From assembly GCA_000514715.1 (NCBI GenBank), contig AZWL01000043.1, positions 133 to 37,039 of the forward strand: a stretch of DNA of 36,907 bases. The letters are read 5' to 3'. Numbering within the stretch: the stretch's first letter is position 1; every line of letters begins with the position of its first letter. A program made the position numbers and the translations under genes. Below, piece by piece: positions 1-6,835 of the stretch. The DNA comes from Streptomyces sp. CNH099 (GTDB lineage Bacteria > Actinomycetota > Actinomycetes > Streptomycetales > Streptomycetaceae). The notes under the pieces were generated by a model. It worked only from the letters and a program-made list of their open reading frames with translations, was not told where the DNA came from and did no database searches.

Positions 1-224
1 GTGGTGAAGCGCAGCCGGCCGGTCGAGCCCTCGATACCGGCGACGTGCGTGCGCAGCAGCTCCTCCAGACCCGGCTCGTACATCGGCACCCGGCCCGCCG
101 ACAGCAGCTCGACCTTCTCCTTGACCACGTCCAGGCCCAGCACCTCGAAGCCCAGCTCCGCCATCGCGGCGGCGTGCGTGGCACCGAGGTAGCCCGTACC
201 GATCACGGTGATCTTCAAGGTCAT
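1..224 (-). CDS. UDP-glucose 6-dehydrogenase, N-terminal part (runs off the left edge)
   Basis: Only the first 74 codons are present; the rest lies beyond the left edge. The product begins MTLKITVIGTGYLG, a Rossmann nucleotide-binding start with GxGYLG, followed by AAMAELGFEVLGLDV and a segment with the motif PMYEPGLEELL. That order is typical of the UDP-glucose/GDP-mannose dehydrogenase family, which oxidises UDP-glucose to UDP-glucuronate with two NAD+. The EPGLEEL motif favours UDP-glucose dehydrogenase over GDP-mannose dehydrogenase. It diverges from the neighbouring LCP gene across 93 nt. UDP-glucuronate as a precursor for an acidic wall polymer handled by the LCP enzymes is an inference. 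The family is clear; the exact substrate rests on the N-terminus only. Confidence 0.85.
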   Translation of the reverse strand, partial: MTLKITVIGTGYLGATHAAAMAELGFEVLGLDVVKEKVELLSAGRVPMYEPGLEELLRTHVAGIEGSTGRLRFT

Positions 225-285
225 GGTCCCGAGCATAGCCGCGGCCCACGACACGTCCACCTGGGCAACCATGCGTCCGGGTACG

Positions 286-296
286 GAGTCTGACTC
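286..296. promoter_or_regulatory. Short perfect palindrome between divergent ugd and LCP genes
   Basis: GAGTC-T-GACTC is a perfect 5+1+5 palindrome in the 93-nt divergent gap, 21 nt before the LCP start. It could be an operator for either gene. No known regulator site is recognised, and so short a palindrome could occur by chance. Confidence 0.2.
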
Positions 297-317
297 ATGA
301 ACGTGCACTGAAAAGGG

Positions 318-1625
318 GTGGGGATCGTGGCGAGGCAGCATCTGGACGGAGCGGGCGGCGGAGCCGACGAGCCCGGTACGCCGCGCGCCCGTGAGCCGGA
401 GGCGCCGTACGCCGCGGCCCCGGCGACAGCCGCGCACGCGGCGTACGTCGACGCGGCGTACGCCCCGGAGGCCCTCGACGCCCCCGCCGGCGGCAAGGAG
501 GTCCCCGAGGACACCCCGGCCGACCCCGCCGACCCCGCCGACCCCGCCGACCCCGAGGCCGCCCCTTCGCCCACCGCGCCCCCGCCCGCGGCGCCCCGCC
601 GCCGCATGAGCCGCGGCCGCAAGGTGCTCCTCGGCGCCGTGATCATGCTCTTCGCCGGCGTGCTCCTGGCCGCCGGCGGCCTGTGGTGGGCGTACGAGCA
701 CTACACCGGCCGCGTCGACCGCATTCCGAACGCCTTCCCGACCAACGTCCCCGAGAAGCACCAGCCGGCGCAGTCCGAGGGCGGCGAAACGTACCTTCTC
801 ATCGGCGTCGACGCCCGCTCCGACCTCCCGCTCACCGGTGCCGAGGCCGGCGAGCACACCTGGGAGCCGGGCGCCCAGCGCAGCGACACGATGATGCTCG
901 TCCACCTCCCCGAGGGCCGCGACGGCGGCTACGTCGTCTCCCTGCCCCGCGACTCCTGGGTGACGATCCCCGGCCGGGGCGAGGCCAAGCTCAACGCGGC
1001 CTTCTCCTACGGAGGCCCCCCGCTGCTCATCGACACCGTGCAGCGGATGACGAAGGTCCGGATCGACCACCTCGCGGTGATCGACTGGAGCGGCTTCAAG
1101 CGGCTCACCGACGCCGTGGGCGGCGTGGACATCACCATCGACGAGACCACCCCGCGCCGCAACGGCGGCGGCGAGTGGACCGCCGGCACCCACCACATGG
1201 ACGGCGAGACCGCCCTGGACTACGTCCGCGAGCGCCACGGCCTGCCCCGCGGCGACCTCGACCGCACCCAGCGGCAGCAGAACTTCCTGCGCGCCGTCGT
1301 CACCGAGACCATGGCCGCGGACAACTTCTCCAACCCGCTCAAGGTCAAGCGCCTGCTGGACGCGGTCACCGCCACGGTCAGCGTCGACGACAGGTTCTCG
1401 GACGGCGCCATGCGCGACCTGATGTGGGATATGAAGGGGGTCCGCTCCGACGACCTGGTGTTCATGAACGCGCCGGTGGCCGGTCTCGACATGATCGACG
1501 GCCAGTCGGTGGTGCTGCTGGACGACAAGGCCGGCGACCCGCTGTGGGAGGCCATGCGCAACGACACGATGGACCGGTACGTCGAGAAGTACCCGACCGA
1601 CCGCCTGGGCGGCACCGCGCCCTGA
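318..1625 (+). CDS. LCP (LytR-CpsA-Psr) family glycopolymer transferase, paralogue 1
   Basis: A 435-residue type II membrane protein. Residues 1-100 are a cytoplasmic Ala/Pro/Asp-rich tail with an (ADP)4 repeat; one membrane helix spans about 102-123 (LLGAVIMLFAGVLLAAGGLW). The extracellular LCP domain shows LLIGVDAR, RSDTMMLVHL near 188, SLPRDSW near 208, KLNAAFSYGG, the IDHLAVIDW segment, and GETALDYVRERH near 293 followed by RTQRQQNF. These carry the conserved Asp and Arg residues that bind polyprenyl pyrophosphate and Mg2+. LCP enzymes move undecaprenyl-linked glycopolymers onto peptidoglycan. There is no C-terminal LytR_C domain. Start: GTG at 318 after AAAAGGGG; a GTG at 327 with GGGGTGGGG ahead of it is equally possible. 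Confidence 0.93.
   Translation: MGIVARQHLDGAGGGADEPGTPRAREPEAPYAAAPATAAHAAYVDAAYAPEALDAPAGGKEVPEDTPADPADPADPADPEAAPSPTAPPPAAPRRRMSRGRKVLLGAVIMLFAGVLLAAGGLWWAYEHYTGRVDRIPNAFPTNVPEKHQPAQSEGGETYLLIGVDARSDLPLTGAEAGEHTWEPGAQRSDTMMLVHLPEGRDGGYVVSLPRDSWVTIPGRGEAKLNAAFSYGGPPLLIDTVQRMTKVRIDHLAVIDWSGFKRLTDAVGGVDITIDETTPRRNGGGEWTAGTHHMDGETALDYVRERHGLPRGDLDRTQRQQNFLRAVVTETMAADNFSNPLKVKRLLDAVTATVSVDDRFSDGAMRDLMWDMKGVRSDDLVFMNAPVAGLDMIDGQSVVLLDDKAGDPLWEAMRNDTMDRYVEKYPTDRLGGTAP
519..554 (+). repeat. In-frame 9-nt tandem repeat (GCCGACCCC x4)
   Basis: Four perfect copies of GCCGACCCC encode (Ala-Asp-Pro)4 in the cytoplasmic tail of LCP paralogue 1. A multiple-of-three tract like this can change copy number without breaking the frame, so tail length may vary between strains. 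Confidence 0.85.
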
Positions 1626-1678
1626 GCCCTCGCGGGGACTGTCGCCGACGTCACTGGGCCCGCTCGCCGCGTACGGCA

Positions 1679-1703
1679 TACCATCGGTACTACTTAACGG
1701 TAA
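1679..1703. promoter_or_regulatory. AT-rich operator-like region upstream of the acyl-CoA dehydrogenase
   Basis: In very GC-rich surroundings this stretch is AT-rich and holds two imperfect palindromes: TACC-ATC-GGTA (1679-1689) and TTAACGGTAA (1694-1703). TetR-type repressors of fatty-acid degradation genes bind palindromes of this general kind, so it is a candidate promoter/operator. No regulator can be named from the sequence. Confidence 0.3.
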
Positions 1704-1730
1704 TTAGCATGCGCGGGAATGGAGAGAGCC

Positions 1731-2903
1731 TTGGCAGGAGCGCCCGAATTCGACCTGTACCGCCCGGCCGAGGAGCACGACATGCTCCGCGACACCGTCC
1801 GGTCGCTCGCCGAGGCGAAGATCGAGCCCTTCGCGGCCGCGGTGGACGAGGAGGCGCGCTTCCCGCAGGAGGCGCTGGACGCGCTGGTCGCGAGCGACCT
1901 GCACGCCGTCCACGTCCCCGAGGCGTACGGCGGCGCGGGCGCGGACGCGCTCGCGACGGTCATCGTCATCGAGGAGATCGCCCGCGTCTGCGCCTCCTCC
2001 TCCCTCATCCCGGCCGTCAACAAGCTCGGGTCGCTGCCCCTGGTGCTCTCCGCCTCGGAGGAGCTGAAGGCGAAGTACCTGACGCCGCTGGCGCGCGGCG
2101 AGGCGATGTTCTCGTACTGCCTCTCCGAGCCCGAGGCCGGCTCCGACGCCGCCGGCATGAAGACCCGTGCCGTACGGGACGGCGACTCCTACGTCCTCAA
2201 CGGCGTGAAGCGCTGGATCACCAACGCGGGCGTCTCCGAGTACTACACCGTGATGGCCGTCACCGACCCGGAGAAGCGCTCCAAGGGCATCTCCGCCTTC
2301 GTCGTCGAGAAGTCCGACGAGGGCGTCTCCTTCGGCGCCCCGGAGAAGAAGCTCGGCATCAAGGGCTCCCCGACCCGCGAGGTCTACCTCGACAACGTCC
2401 GCGTGCCCGCCGACCGCATGATCGGCGCCGAGGGCACGGGCTTCGCCACCGCGATGAAGACCCTCGACCACACCCGCATCACCATCGCCGCCCAGGCCCT
2501 GGGCATCGCGCAGGGCGCGCTCGACTACGCGAAGGGCTACGTCCGCGAGCGCAAGCAGTTCGGCAAGCCGGTGGCGGACTTCCAGGGCGTGCAGTTCATG
2601 CTCGCCGACATGGCCATGAAGATCGAGGCCGCCCGCCAGCTGACGTACGCCGCCGCCGCGAAGTCCGAGCGCGTCGCCGCCGGCGGCGCGGACGCGGACC
2701 TCACCTTCCAGGGCGCGGCGGCCAAGTGCTTCGCCTCCGACGTGGCGATGGAGGCGACCACCGACGCGGTGCAGCTCCTCGGCGGCTACGGCTACACGCG
2801 CGACTATCCGGTGGAGCGCATGATGCGCGACGCCAAGATCACCCAGATCTACGAGGGCACGAACCAGGTCCAGCGCATCGTCATGGCCCGCAACCTGCCC
2901 TGA
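1731..2903 (+). CDS. Acyl-CoA dehydrogenase
   Basis: A 390-residue flavoprotein catalysing alpha,beta-dehydrogenation of an acyl-CoA thioester, the first step of a beta-oxidation cycle. The sequence shows the family signatures: SYCLSEPEAGSDAAGMKT and KRWITNAGVSEYY for FAD and substrate binding, the REVYLDNVRVP strand, RKQFGKPVADFQ, and near the C-terminus QIYEGTNQVQRIV, where the Glu (about residue 375) is the likely catalytic base. Length and all three ACAD domains are normal. The TTG at 1731 is chosen because GGAGAGAG sits 3-10 nt upstream; an in-frame ATG at 1719 overlaps that ribosome-binding site and would add four residues. Chain-length preference (short/branched) cannot be read directly. 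A strong hairpin follows the gene. Confidence 0.93.
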   Translation: MAGAPEFDLYRPAEEHDMLRDTVRSLAEAKIEPFAAAVDEEARFPQEALDALVASDLHAVHVPEAYGGAGADALATVIVIEEIARVCASSSLIPAVNKLGSLPLVLSASEELKAKYLTPLARGEAMFSYCLSEPEAGSDAAGMKTRAVRDGDSYVLNGVKRWITNAGVSEYYTVMAVTDPEKRSKGISAFVVEKSDEGVSFGAPEKKLGIKGSPTREVYLDNVRVPADRMIGAEGTGFATAMKTLDHTRITIAAQALGIAQGALDYAKGYVRERKQFGKPVADFQGVQFMLADMAMKIEAARQLTYAAAAKSERVAAGGADADLTFQGAAAKCFASDVAMEATTDAVQLLGGYGYTRDYPVERMMRDAKITQIYEGTNQVQRIVMARNLP

Positions 2904-2938
2904 CCCGGCAGAATCCCCAGGTCAACCGGGGTGTGTCC

Positions 2939-2968
2939 AGGCCCCGCCGGCAACGCCTGGCGGGGCCT
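2939..2968 (+). terminator. Hairpin terminator after acyl-CoA dehydrogenase
   Basis: AGGCCCCGCC and GGCGGGGCCT form a perfect 10-bp stem around a 10-nt loop, 36 nt after the stop codon, followed by TTC. GC-rich hairpins without a long U-tract are the usual actinomycete terminator form. Confidence 0.8.
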
Positions 2969-3357
2969 TCGGCTGCCCGGGGGAGATCGTCGGAGCCCGA
3001 TGGGAGCATACGGGGAGATCGTTTCAGGAGTCGCCCGCGGCGGGGATGGCGGCGACACCGTGGGCTTCTTTCCGAACACGGTGGGCAGACCATTACTAGC
3101 GAGCGCACCCAGACCTCACGCACCATGACGCCCGGGGTGGAGACGATTCCGCCGGGTGGCTTCCACACCATCAGTGGGGACGTGACCGCGGGCCGGCCGG
3201 GTGGTGGCGGAGGCGACGAACTCCCCTGTCCGGACCCACGTCCGTGCGTGGCTGATCACCTCTGAAAGGGGCGGTTGACGTGGAGACGACGGCACGGCGC
3301 ATGTCGAGTCCTGGCGCTGCCGAGGCGGCGGCGCGAGGGACTGCCTGAGGAGGCGAC
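2969..3357. other. Gene-poor stretch at the left edge of the accessory island
   Basis: No convincing gene is seen in these 389 nt. The 11-mer GGGGAGATCGT occurs twice (2980-2990 and 3012-3022), and CACCGTG/CACGGTG form an inverted pair around 3055-3083. A 42-codon ORF from 3000 resembles nothing known to me. The stretch separates the acyl-CoA dehydrogenase terminator from a phage-type lysin and may hold an old integration junction, but no tRNA or att repeat is recognisable. Confidence 0.4.
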
Positions 3358-4359
3358 ATGATCAGGGGCATCGACGTCTCCTCCTACCAGGCGAGCGACT
3401 ACCCGACCCGCGGCTACGACTTCGTGATCGTCAAGGCGACCGAAGGCCGTAGCTACCTCAACCCGAAGCAGAGCGCCCAGGCCGCGCACGGCCGCGGGGC
3501 GGGCCTGGTGCTGGGTTTCTACCACTTCCTGTGGCCTGGGAACATCAAGGCGCAGGCGGCGTACTTTGTGGAGAAGTGCGCGAGCCGGCCGGGCGATGTG
3601 CTCGCGTGCGACTGGGAGCACACCGGCTCGGGCACCGCGGCGAGCAACGGGGAGAAGGACGCGTTCATCCGCGAGGTGAAGCGGCTGAGGCCGGGCCACC
3701 GGGTGCTGCTCTACTGCAATCGCGACTTCTGGCTGAACCGCGACACCACCAGCTACGCCGGCGACGGGCTGTGGATCGCCCAGTACAACGGAGACCCGGG
3801 CAACCCGGACATCCGGGCGCCGTGGCTCATCCACCAGTACACGAGCAGCCCTATCGACACCAACCTGGCCGACTTCCCGAGCCGCAAGGCGATGCGCGCT
3901 TGGGCGGCCGGCGCCAGTACGCCCCCTGAGGAGGACGACATGCCGGAGTACGTCGGGCTGGGGAAGAAGGAGCGCCAGAAGCTCACGGACGGTGTCTGGA
4001 CGTCGCTGACGTGGGATGCGGAGTACTCCGACGAGCCGGGCATGCACGGCTCCGGTGGCCGTGCGTTCGTCAAGGGCGCCGCGCTCTACCAGGGCACCGC
4101 CTACCTCGACTTCCGGGGCTTGCCGGACGACGGTCAGGTGCAGGCCCGGCTCGTCGAGACCGACGCCGGCACCGGCAAGGCGGTCCACACCTACTCCCCG
4201 GGCGAGCACGGCCCGACGATCGGCAGAGAGTTCTTCGCCTTCCCGATCACGGGCCGCTGCAAGAAGGGACGGCACACCGTGCTGCAGGTGATCCAGCACC
4301 GCGGCGAGGACGTGACCGTGGATGGCCAGTTGAAGGTCCTTGTCTGGGACCGGGGCTGA
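3358..4359 (+). CDS. Phage-type GH25 muramidase (endolysin) with C-terminal beta-rich domain
   Basis: A 333-residue protein in two parts. Residues 1-190 are a GH25 lysozyme fold: GIDVSSYQ (Asp6), VKATEG (Glu29), VLACDWEH with the catalytic DxE pair (Asp85, Glu87), and HQYTSSPIDTN (His159, Asp167). GH25 enzymes cut the beta-1,4 bond between N-acetylmuramate and N-acetylglucosamine. After a linker with PPEEDD, residues 195-333 form a separate domain starting MPEYVGLGKKERQ, of the kind found on Streptomyces phage lysins, probably for wall or polymer binding (inference). There is no signal peptide, as in phage endolysins; no holin is seen nearby. The start is fixed by GAGGAGG six nt upstream. A second such signal lies inside the gene. 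Confidence 0.88.
   Translation: MIRGIDVSSYQASDYPTRGYDFVIVKATEGRSYLNPKQSAQAAHGRGAGLVLGFYHFLWPGNIKAQAAYFVEKCASRPGDVLACDWEHTGSGTAASNGEKDAFIREVKRLRPGHRVLLYCNRDFWLNRDTTSYAGDGLWIAQYNGDPGNPDIRAPWLIHQYTSSPIDTNLADFPSRKAMRAWAAGASTPPEEDDMPEYVGLGKKERQKLTDGVWTSLTWDAEYSDEPGMHGSGGRAFVKGAALYQGTAYLDFRGLPDDGQVQARLVETDAGTGKAVHTYSPGEHGPTIGREFFAFPITGRCKKGRHTVLQVIQHRGEDVTVDGQLKVLVWDRG
3928..3942 (+). promoter_or_regulatory. Internal ribosome-binding site and in-frame ATG inside the endolysin gene
   Basis: GAGGAGG (3928-3934), five nt, then an in-frame ATG at 3940 (codon 195). The context CCTGAGGAGGACGACATG is almost identical to the gene's own start, CCTGAGGAGGCGACATG. Initiation here would give a free 139-residue C-terminal domain (MPEYVGLG...). 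Confidence 0.55.
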
Positions 4360-4397
4360 GGAGCGGCCGCAACCCCGCTTAAGCCCCAGGCTCCCCC

Positions 4398-5021
4398 TCA
4401 GCCGATCGCCTGCCGCGCGCGGGCGATAACCCGGTGCGCCTCAGCCCCGTACACCGCGGAGGCCCGCAGTGCCTCCCACACCCGCACGTGCGTGGCCACG
4501 GTGTCGGCATCGTCGAGCCACAGCTCCGCGTGCCATGTTTCCACGATCACCTGCTGGTCGTCGTAGATCCAGAAGCCCACGCCGGGCGGCTGCTTGAGGG
4601 GGGCGGTGAACGGCACGATGCCTATCTCGACGGTGTCCAGGCCGATGACGCCGACGATCCACGACGACTCCCACGCGCGAAGCACGGAGGCTCGTGCCTG
4701 GGCCTCGTTGTGCGTGTTCTGCACAGGCGCGTGGCCGCCGACGAGCTGGCGGCGCCAGGACCGGATGTGCGACTCGAACCCGGCGAGCCGGGCCCGCAAC
4801 TCCTGGTAGCTCTCCGGCCGGCCGCACGCGTCCGCCCATGCGCGGAGGTCCTCAGGAGTGGCGGTCTGCTTGCCCAGCTCCAGCTTCGAGATCTTCGAGT
4901 TGGGCCAGCCGAGCGCGCGGGCCAGGGCGGTACCGGTGAGCCGGCCGTCGGGCGCCGAATAGCGCAGCTCCCGGAGCCGGGCGCCGAGCGCTTCGCGCGC
5001 CTGTTGGTAATCCGTGCTCAC
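4398..5021 (-). CDS. XRE-family regulator with a shortened DUF5753 domain
   Basis: A 207-residue protein. An N-terminal helix-turn-helix lies around residues 26-50 (TGTALARALGWPNSKISKLE), followed by the RSWRRQLVGGHAPVQ segment and then C-terminal DUF5753-like sequence (VEIGIVPFTAPLKQPPGVGF, VIVETWHAELWL, ending RVIARARQAIG). Family members are usually about 270-290 residues; the middle of the domain, where PGLLQT normally occurs, is missing after WESSWIVGVIG, as if roughly 70-80 residues were deleted in frame. Proteins of this class regulate differentiation or neighbouring accessory genes in streptomycetes. Start GTG at 5021 has AAGGTGG six nt upstream; an in-frame GTG at 5027 is less well placed. 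It is convergent with the endolysin gene. Confidence 0.8.
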   Translation of the reverse strand: MSTDYQQAREALGARLRELRYSAPDGRLTGTALARALGWPNSKISKLELGKQTATPEDLRAWADACGRPESYQELRARLAGFESHIRSWRRQLVGGHAPVQNTHNEAQARASVLRAWESSWIVGVIGLDTVEIGIVPFTAPLKQPPGVGFWIYDDQQVIVETWHAELWLDDADTVATHVRVWEALRASAVYGAEAHRVIARARQAIG

Positions 5022-5036
5022 CGGCACCCACCTTGT

Positions 5037-5159
5037 CTACGCCTCCTGGTCGGCGAGCTGCCTGGCGAACTCCTGGTACGGCGTGGCGTAGTGCAGCGCG
5101 ACATCACGGAGCCGGACGGCCGTGGCGGCAACCCGTCCCCCGGCCACCGCTGAGTTCAT
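5037..5159 (-). CDS. Possible 40-residue peptide upstream of the XRE regulator
   Basis: ATG at 5159 opens a 40-codon frame ending DVALHYATPYQEFARQLADQEA, only 15 nt before the regulator start on the same strand. The C-terminal half reads like a genuine amphipathic protein rather than a shadow ORF, and the spacing suggests a two-gene unit. Against it, no clear ribosome-binding site precedes the ATG, because a strong hairpin lies there. I do not recognise the family. Confidence 0.35.
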   Translation of the reverse strand: MNSAVAGGRVAATAVRLRDVALHYATPYQEFARQLADQEA

Positions 5160-5163
5160 CGGC

Positions 5164-5187
5164 CCCCGCGGCTGCGGTGCCGCGGGG
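5164..5187. promoter_or_regulatory. Perfect GC hairpin between divergent accessory genes
   Basis: CCCCGCGGC and GCCGCGGGG form a perfect 9-bp stem with the 6-nt loop TGCGGT. It lies between the minus-strand regulator unit and the plus-strand start at 5215. It may be an operator for the regulator or an attenuator in either leader. Confidence 0.5.
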
Positions 5188-5214
5188 CCGTCCCCCGGAA
5201 CCACGGAGCACACC

Positions 5215-5653
5215 ATGGGCAGCGAGCAGACCGGCACCGGCCGCGTCACCGTCTTCCGGCTCACCCCACCACTGGCCCGACCGCCGCTGCCTGCTCGCCT
5301 ACACCACCACCGGACACTTCGGCACCACCGCGGTGGCCGGCGTCCTGCCCGTACCGGACATGGACCACCCCGACCTGCTCGCGGTGGCCGCCGATCACCA
5401 CCCTCAGGGCCTGTACGGAACCCGCGGCGGACACCGGAACGCCTGCGCCGCCTGGATCATCTGCATCGGCTGGTCCGCCCGCATCGGCGGCTCCGGCCCC
5501 CGCCTCGACATCCACCACGCCGGCTGGCGCCTGCGCACCGACCGCCGCATCCCGCTCGCCGAGCAGATGTACGGCCACGACGCACTCCACACCGGCACCT
5601 TCACCCTGAACGACAGCGAACTGATGGAGCAGGCACGCCGGCTCGCCCGCTGA
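5215..5653 (+). pseudogene. Frame-disrupted gene of unknown function
   Basis: ATG at 5215 with GGAG nine nt upstream gives MGSEQTGTGRVTVFRLT, then the frame becomes implausible. The neighbouring frame continues as coherent protein: HHWPDRRCLLAYTTTGHFGT and on to LMEQARRLAR with stop at 5651-5653. Removing one C from the CCCC run at about 5264-5267 joins the two into one protein of about 145 residues. Either the gene is broken, the sequence has a homopolymer error, or the ribosome shifts there. The family is not recognised. It diverges from the XRE regulator and shares its short intergenic region, so the two may act together. Confidence 0.5.
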
Positions 5654-5660
5654 GCTGCCC

Positions 5661-5687
5661 TGACGCCCAAAGCCGGCGCGGGCGTCA
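5661..5687. terminator. Bidirectional hairpin at the right edge of the accessory island
   Basis: TGACGCCC and GGGCGTCA form a perfect 8-bp stem around an 11-nt loop between convergent genes. The right arm ends in the stop codon of the DNA glycosylase gene, so it may stop transcription from both sides. Confidence 0.6.
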
Positions 5688-6626
5688 CAGGCGGGCTATG
5701 TCGGGGATCGCGGCCTTGGGCTTGCGGCGTGGGGGCATGCGGCCCAGGAGGCCGATGTAGCGCGTGGCGCGGTGGCGCTGGCCCGCGGCCTCGTACGGGG
5801 CGAGCAGCTCCAGCATGCGGTCGTCGTCCGCGTCGCGCTCGCCGGCCAGGGTGTAGCCCACGATGCGGGGCAGGTGCAGGTCGCCGACCGTGACCGCGTC
5901 CGGGGCGCCGAGCACGCGCTGCAGGGTCTCGGCGGCCGTCCAGGGGCCGATGCCGGGGATGGCGGTGAGGCGGGCGACGGCGGCACCGTGGTCCATCTCC
6001 GCCGCCGCCTGCAGCGCGCGGGCGCGGCGGACGGCGCGTACGACCGCCGCCGCGCGCTTGCCGTCGACGCCCGCGCGGTGCCACTCCCAGGACGGGATCA
6101 TCGCCCAGCCGCGGGCGTCCGGCATCACCCGCATCCGCAGCTCCGTCCCCGCCGGGCCGGGGGCCGGGGTCCCGTAGCGGTGCAGCAGCAGCCGCCAGGA
6201 GCGGTACGCCTCGTCCGTGGTGACCTTCTGCTCCAGCACCGACGGGATCAGCGACTCCAGCACCAGCCCGGTGCGGATCAGCCGCAGGCCCGGGTGGCGG
6301 CGGCGGGCCTCGTGGACGACGCGGTGGCGCGGTGTGAACGGCTCGGGGTCGTCCGCCGCGCCCAGCAGCGCCGGCAGCCCGTCGAGCAGCCACTCCGCGC
6401 CCGGGCCCCACGCCTCGGCGGCGACGGCGCCGCCCGCGGGGGCGACGCGCAGCGCGCCGGGGCCCGCCGGGGTGCGGCTGGCCCGCCAGACCGCGCCGCC
6501 CGCGACGCGGTACGCCGGGTCGCGGGGGCCGCGCCGCAGCACGCCGAGGGTGCGTCCCAGGTCGTACGGGCCGGGGGGCACCCAGGTCCGGGTGCGGGCG
6601 CGGTGGTCGGGGGCGGCGGCGGGCAT
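5685..6626 (-). CDS. AlkA/OGG-like DNA glycosylase (HhH-GPD superfamily)
   Basis: A 313-residue protein of the COG0122 type (3-methyladenine or 8-oxoguanine glycosylases), which cuts the N-glycosyl bond of damaged bases in base-excision repair. The HhH-GPD signature is complete: LESLIPSVLEQKVT, then LTAIPGIGPWTAAETLQRV (helix-hairpin-helix) and VGDLHLPR, where Asp249 is the expected catalytic residue. The N-terminal part (WVPPGPYDLGRTL) fits the beta domain of AlkA-type enzymes. It lacks a [4Fe-4S] cluster Cys motif. A TAGAGT -10 element lies 8 nt before the ATG (6635-6640, minus strand) and there is no Shine-Dalgarno, so the mRNA is probably leaderless. The substrate range cannot be decided from sequence. 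Confidence 0.88.
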   Translation of the reverse strand: MPAAAPDHRARTRTWVPPGPYDLGRTLGVLRRGPRDPAYRVAGGAVWRASRTPAGPGALRVAPAGGAVAAEAWGPGAEWLLDGLPALLGAADDPEPFTPRHRVVHEARRRHPGLRLIRTGLVLESLIPSVLEQKVTTDEAYRSWRLLLHRYGTPAPGPAGTELRMRVMPDARGWAMIPSWEWHRAGVDGKRAAAVVRAVRRARALQAAAEMDHGAAVARLTAIPGIGPWTAAETLQRVLGAPDAVTVGDLHLPRIVGYTLAGERDADDDRMLELLAPYEAAGQRHRATRYIGLLGRMPPRRKPKAAIPDIARL

Positions 6627-6822
6627 GACGCCCGACTCTAGCGTCCGGCACCGTCAGCCACGGCGGCGGTGCCGGGGCCGGTAGTTGCCCGCCGATCGCG
6701 CACGGCCGCGGACACGGCGCCGGGACGGCGGCGGGAGGCGGCGGAACCCGTACGGCTCCTTCGGCCCGACCGCTCCCCGCGGCCGCCCCCTCGCCCCCGC
6801 CGGACCGCCCCACCCGACGGCG

Positions 6823-6828
6823 TAACCT
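6823..6828 (+). promoter_or_regulatory. -10 element of a leaderless promoter (TIGR03089 gene)
   Basis: TAACCT ends 7 nt before the ATG at 6836 and no ribosome-binding site is present. This places the transcription start on the A of the start codon, the normal layout for actinomycete leaderless mRNAs. Confidence 0.55.
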
Positions 6829-6835
6829 GGCCGCG

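Noticed and set aside
3000..3128. A 42-codon ORF with GGAG four nt upstream
   Set aside because: No recognisable sequence, includes a rare TTA codon, and lacks hydrophobic segments that would make it a holin for the neighbouring lysin.
683..3265. A plus-strand open frame of about 860 codons across LCP 1 and the acyl-CoA dehydrogenase
   Set aside because: Its product is a low-complexity Arg/Pro/Gly string, and the true genes in other frames carry recognisable domains. Such shadow frames are normal in DNA of this GC content.
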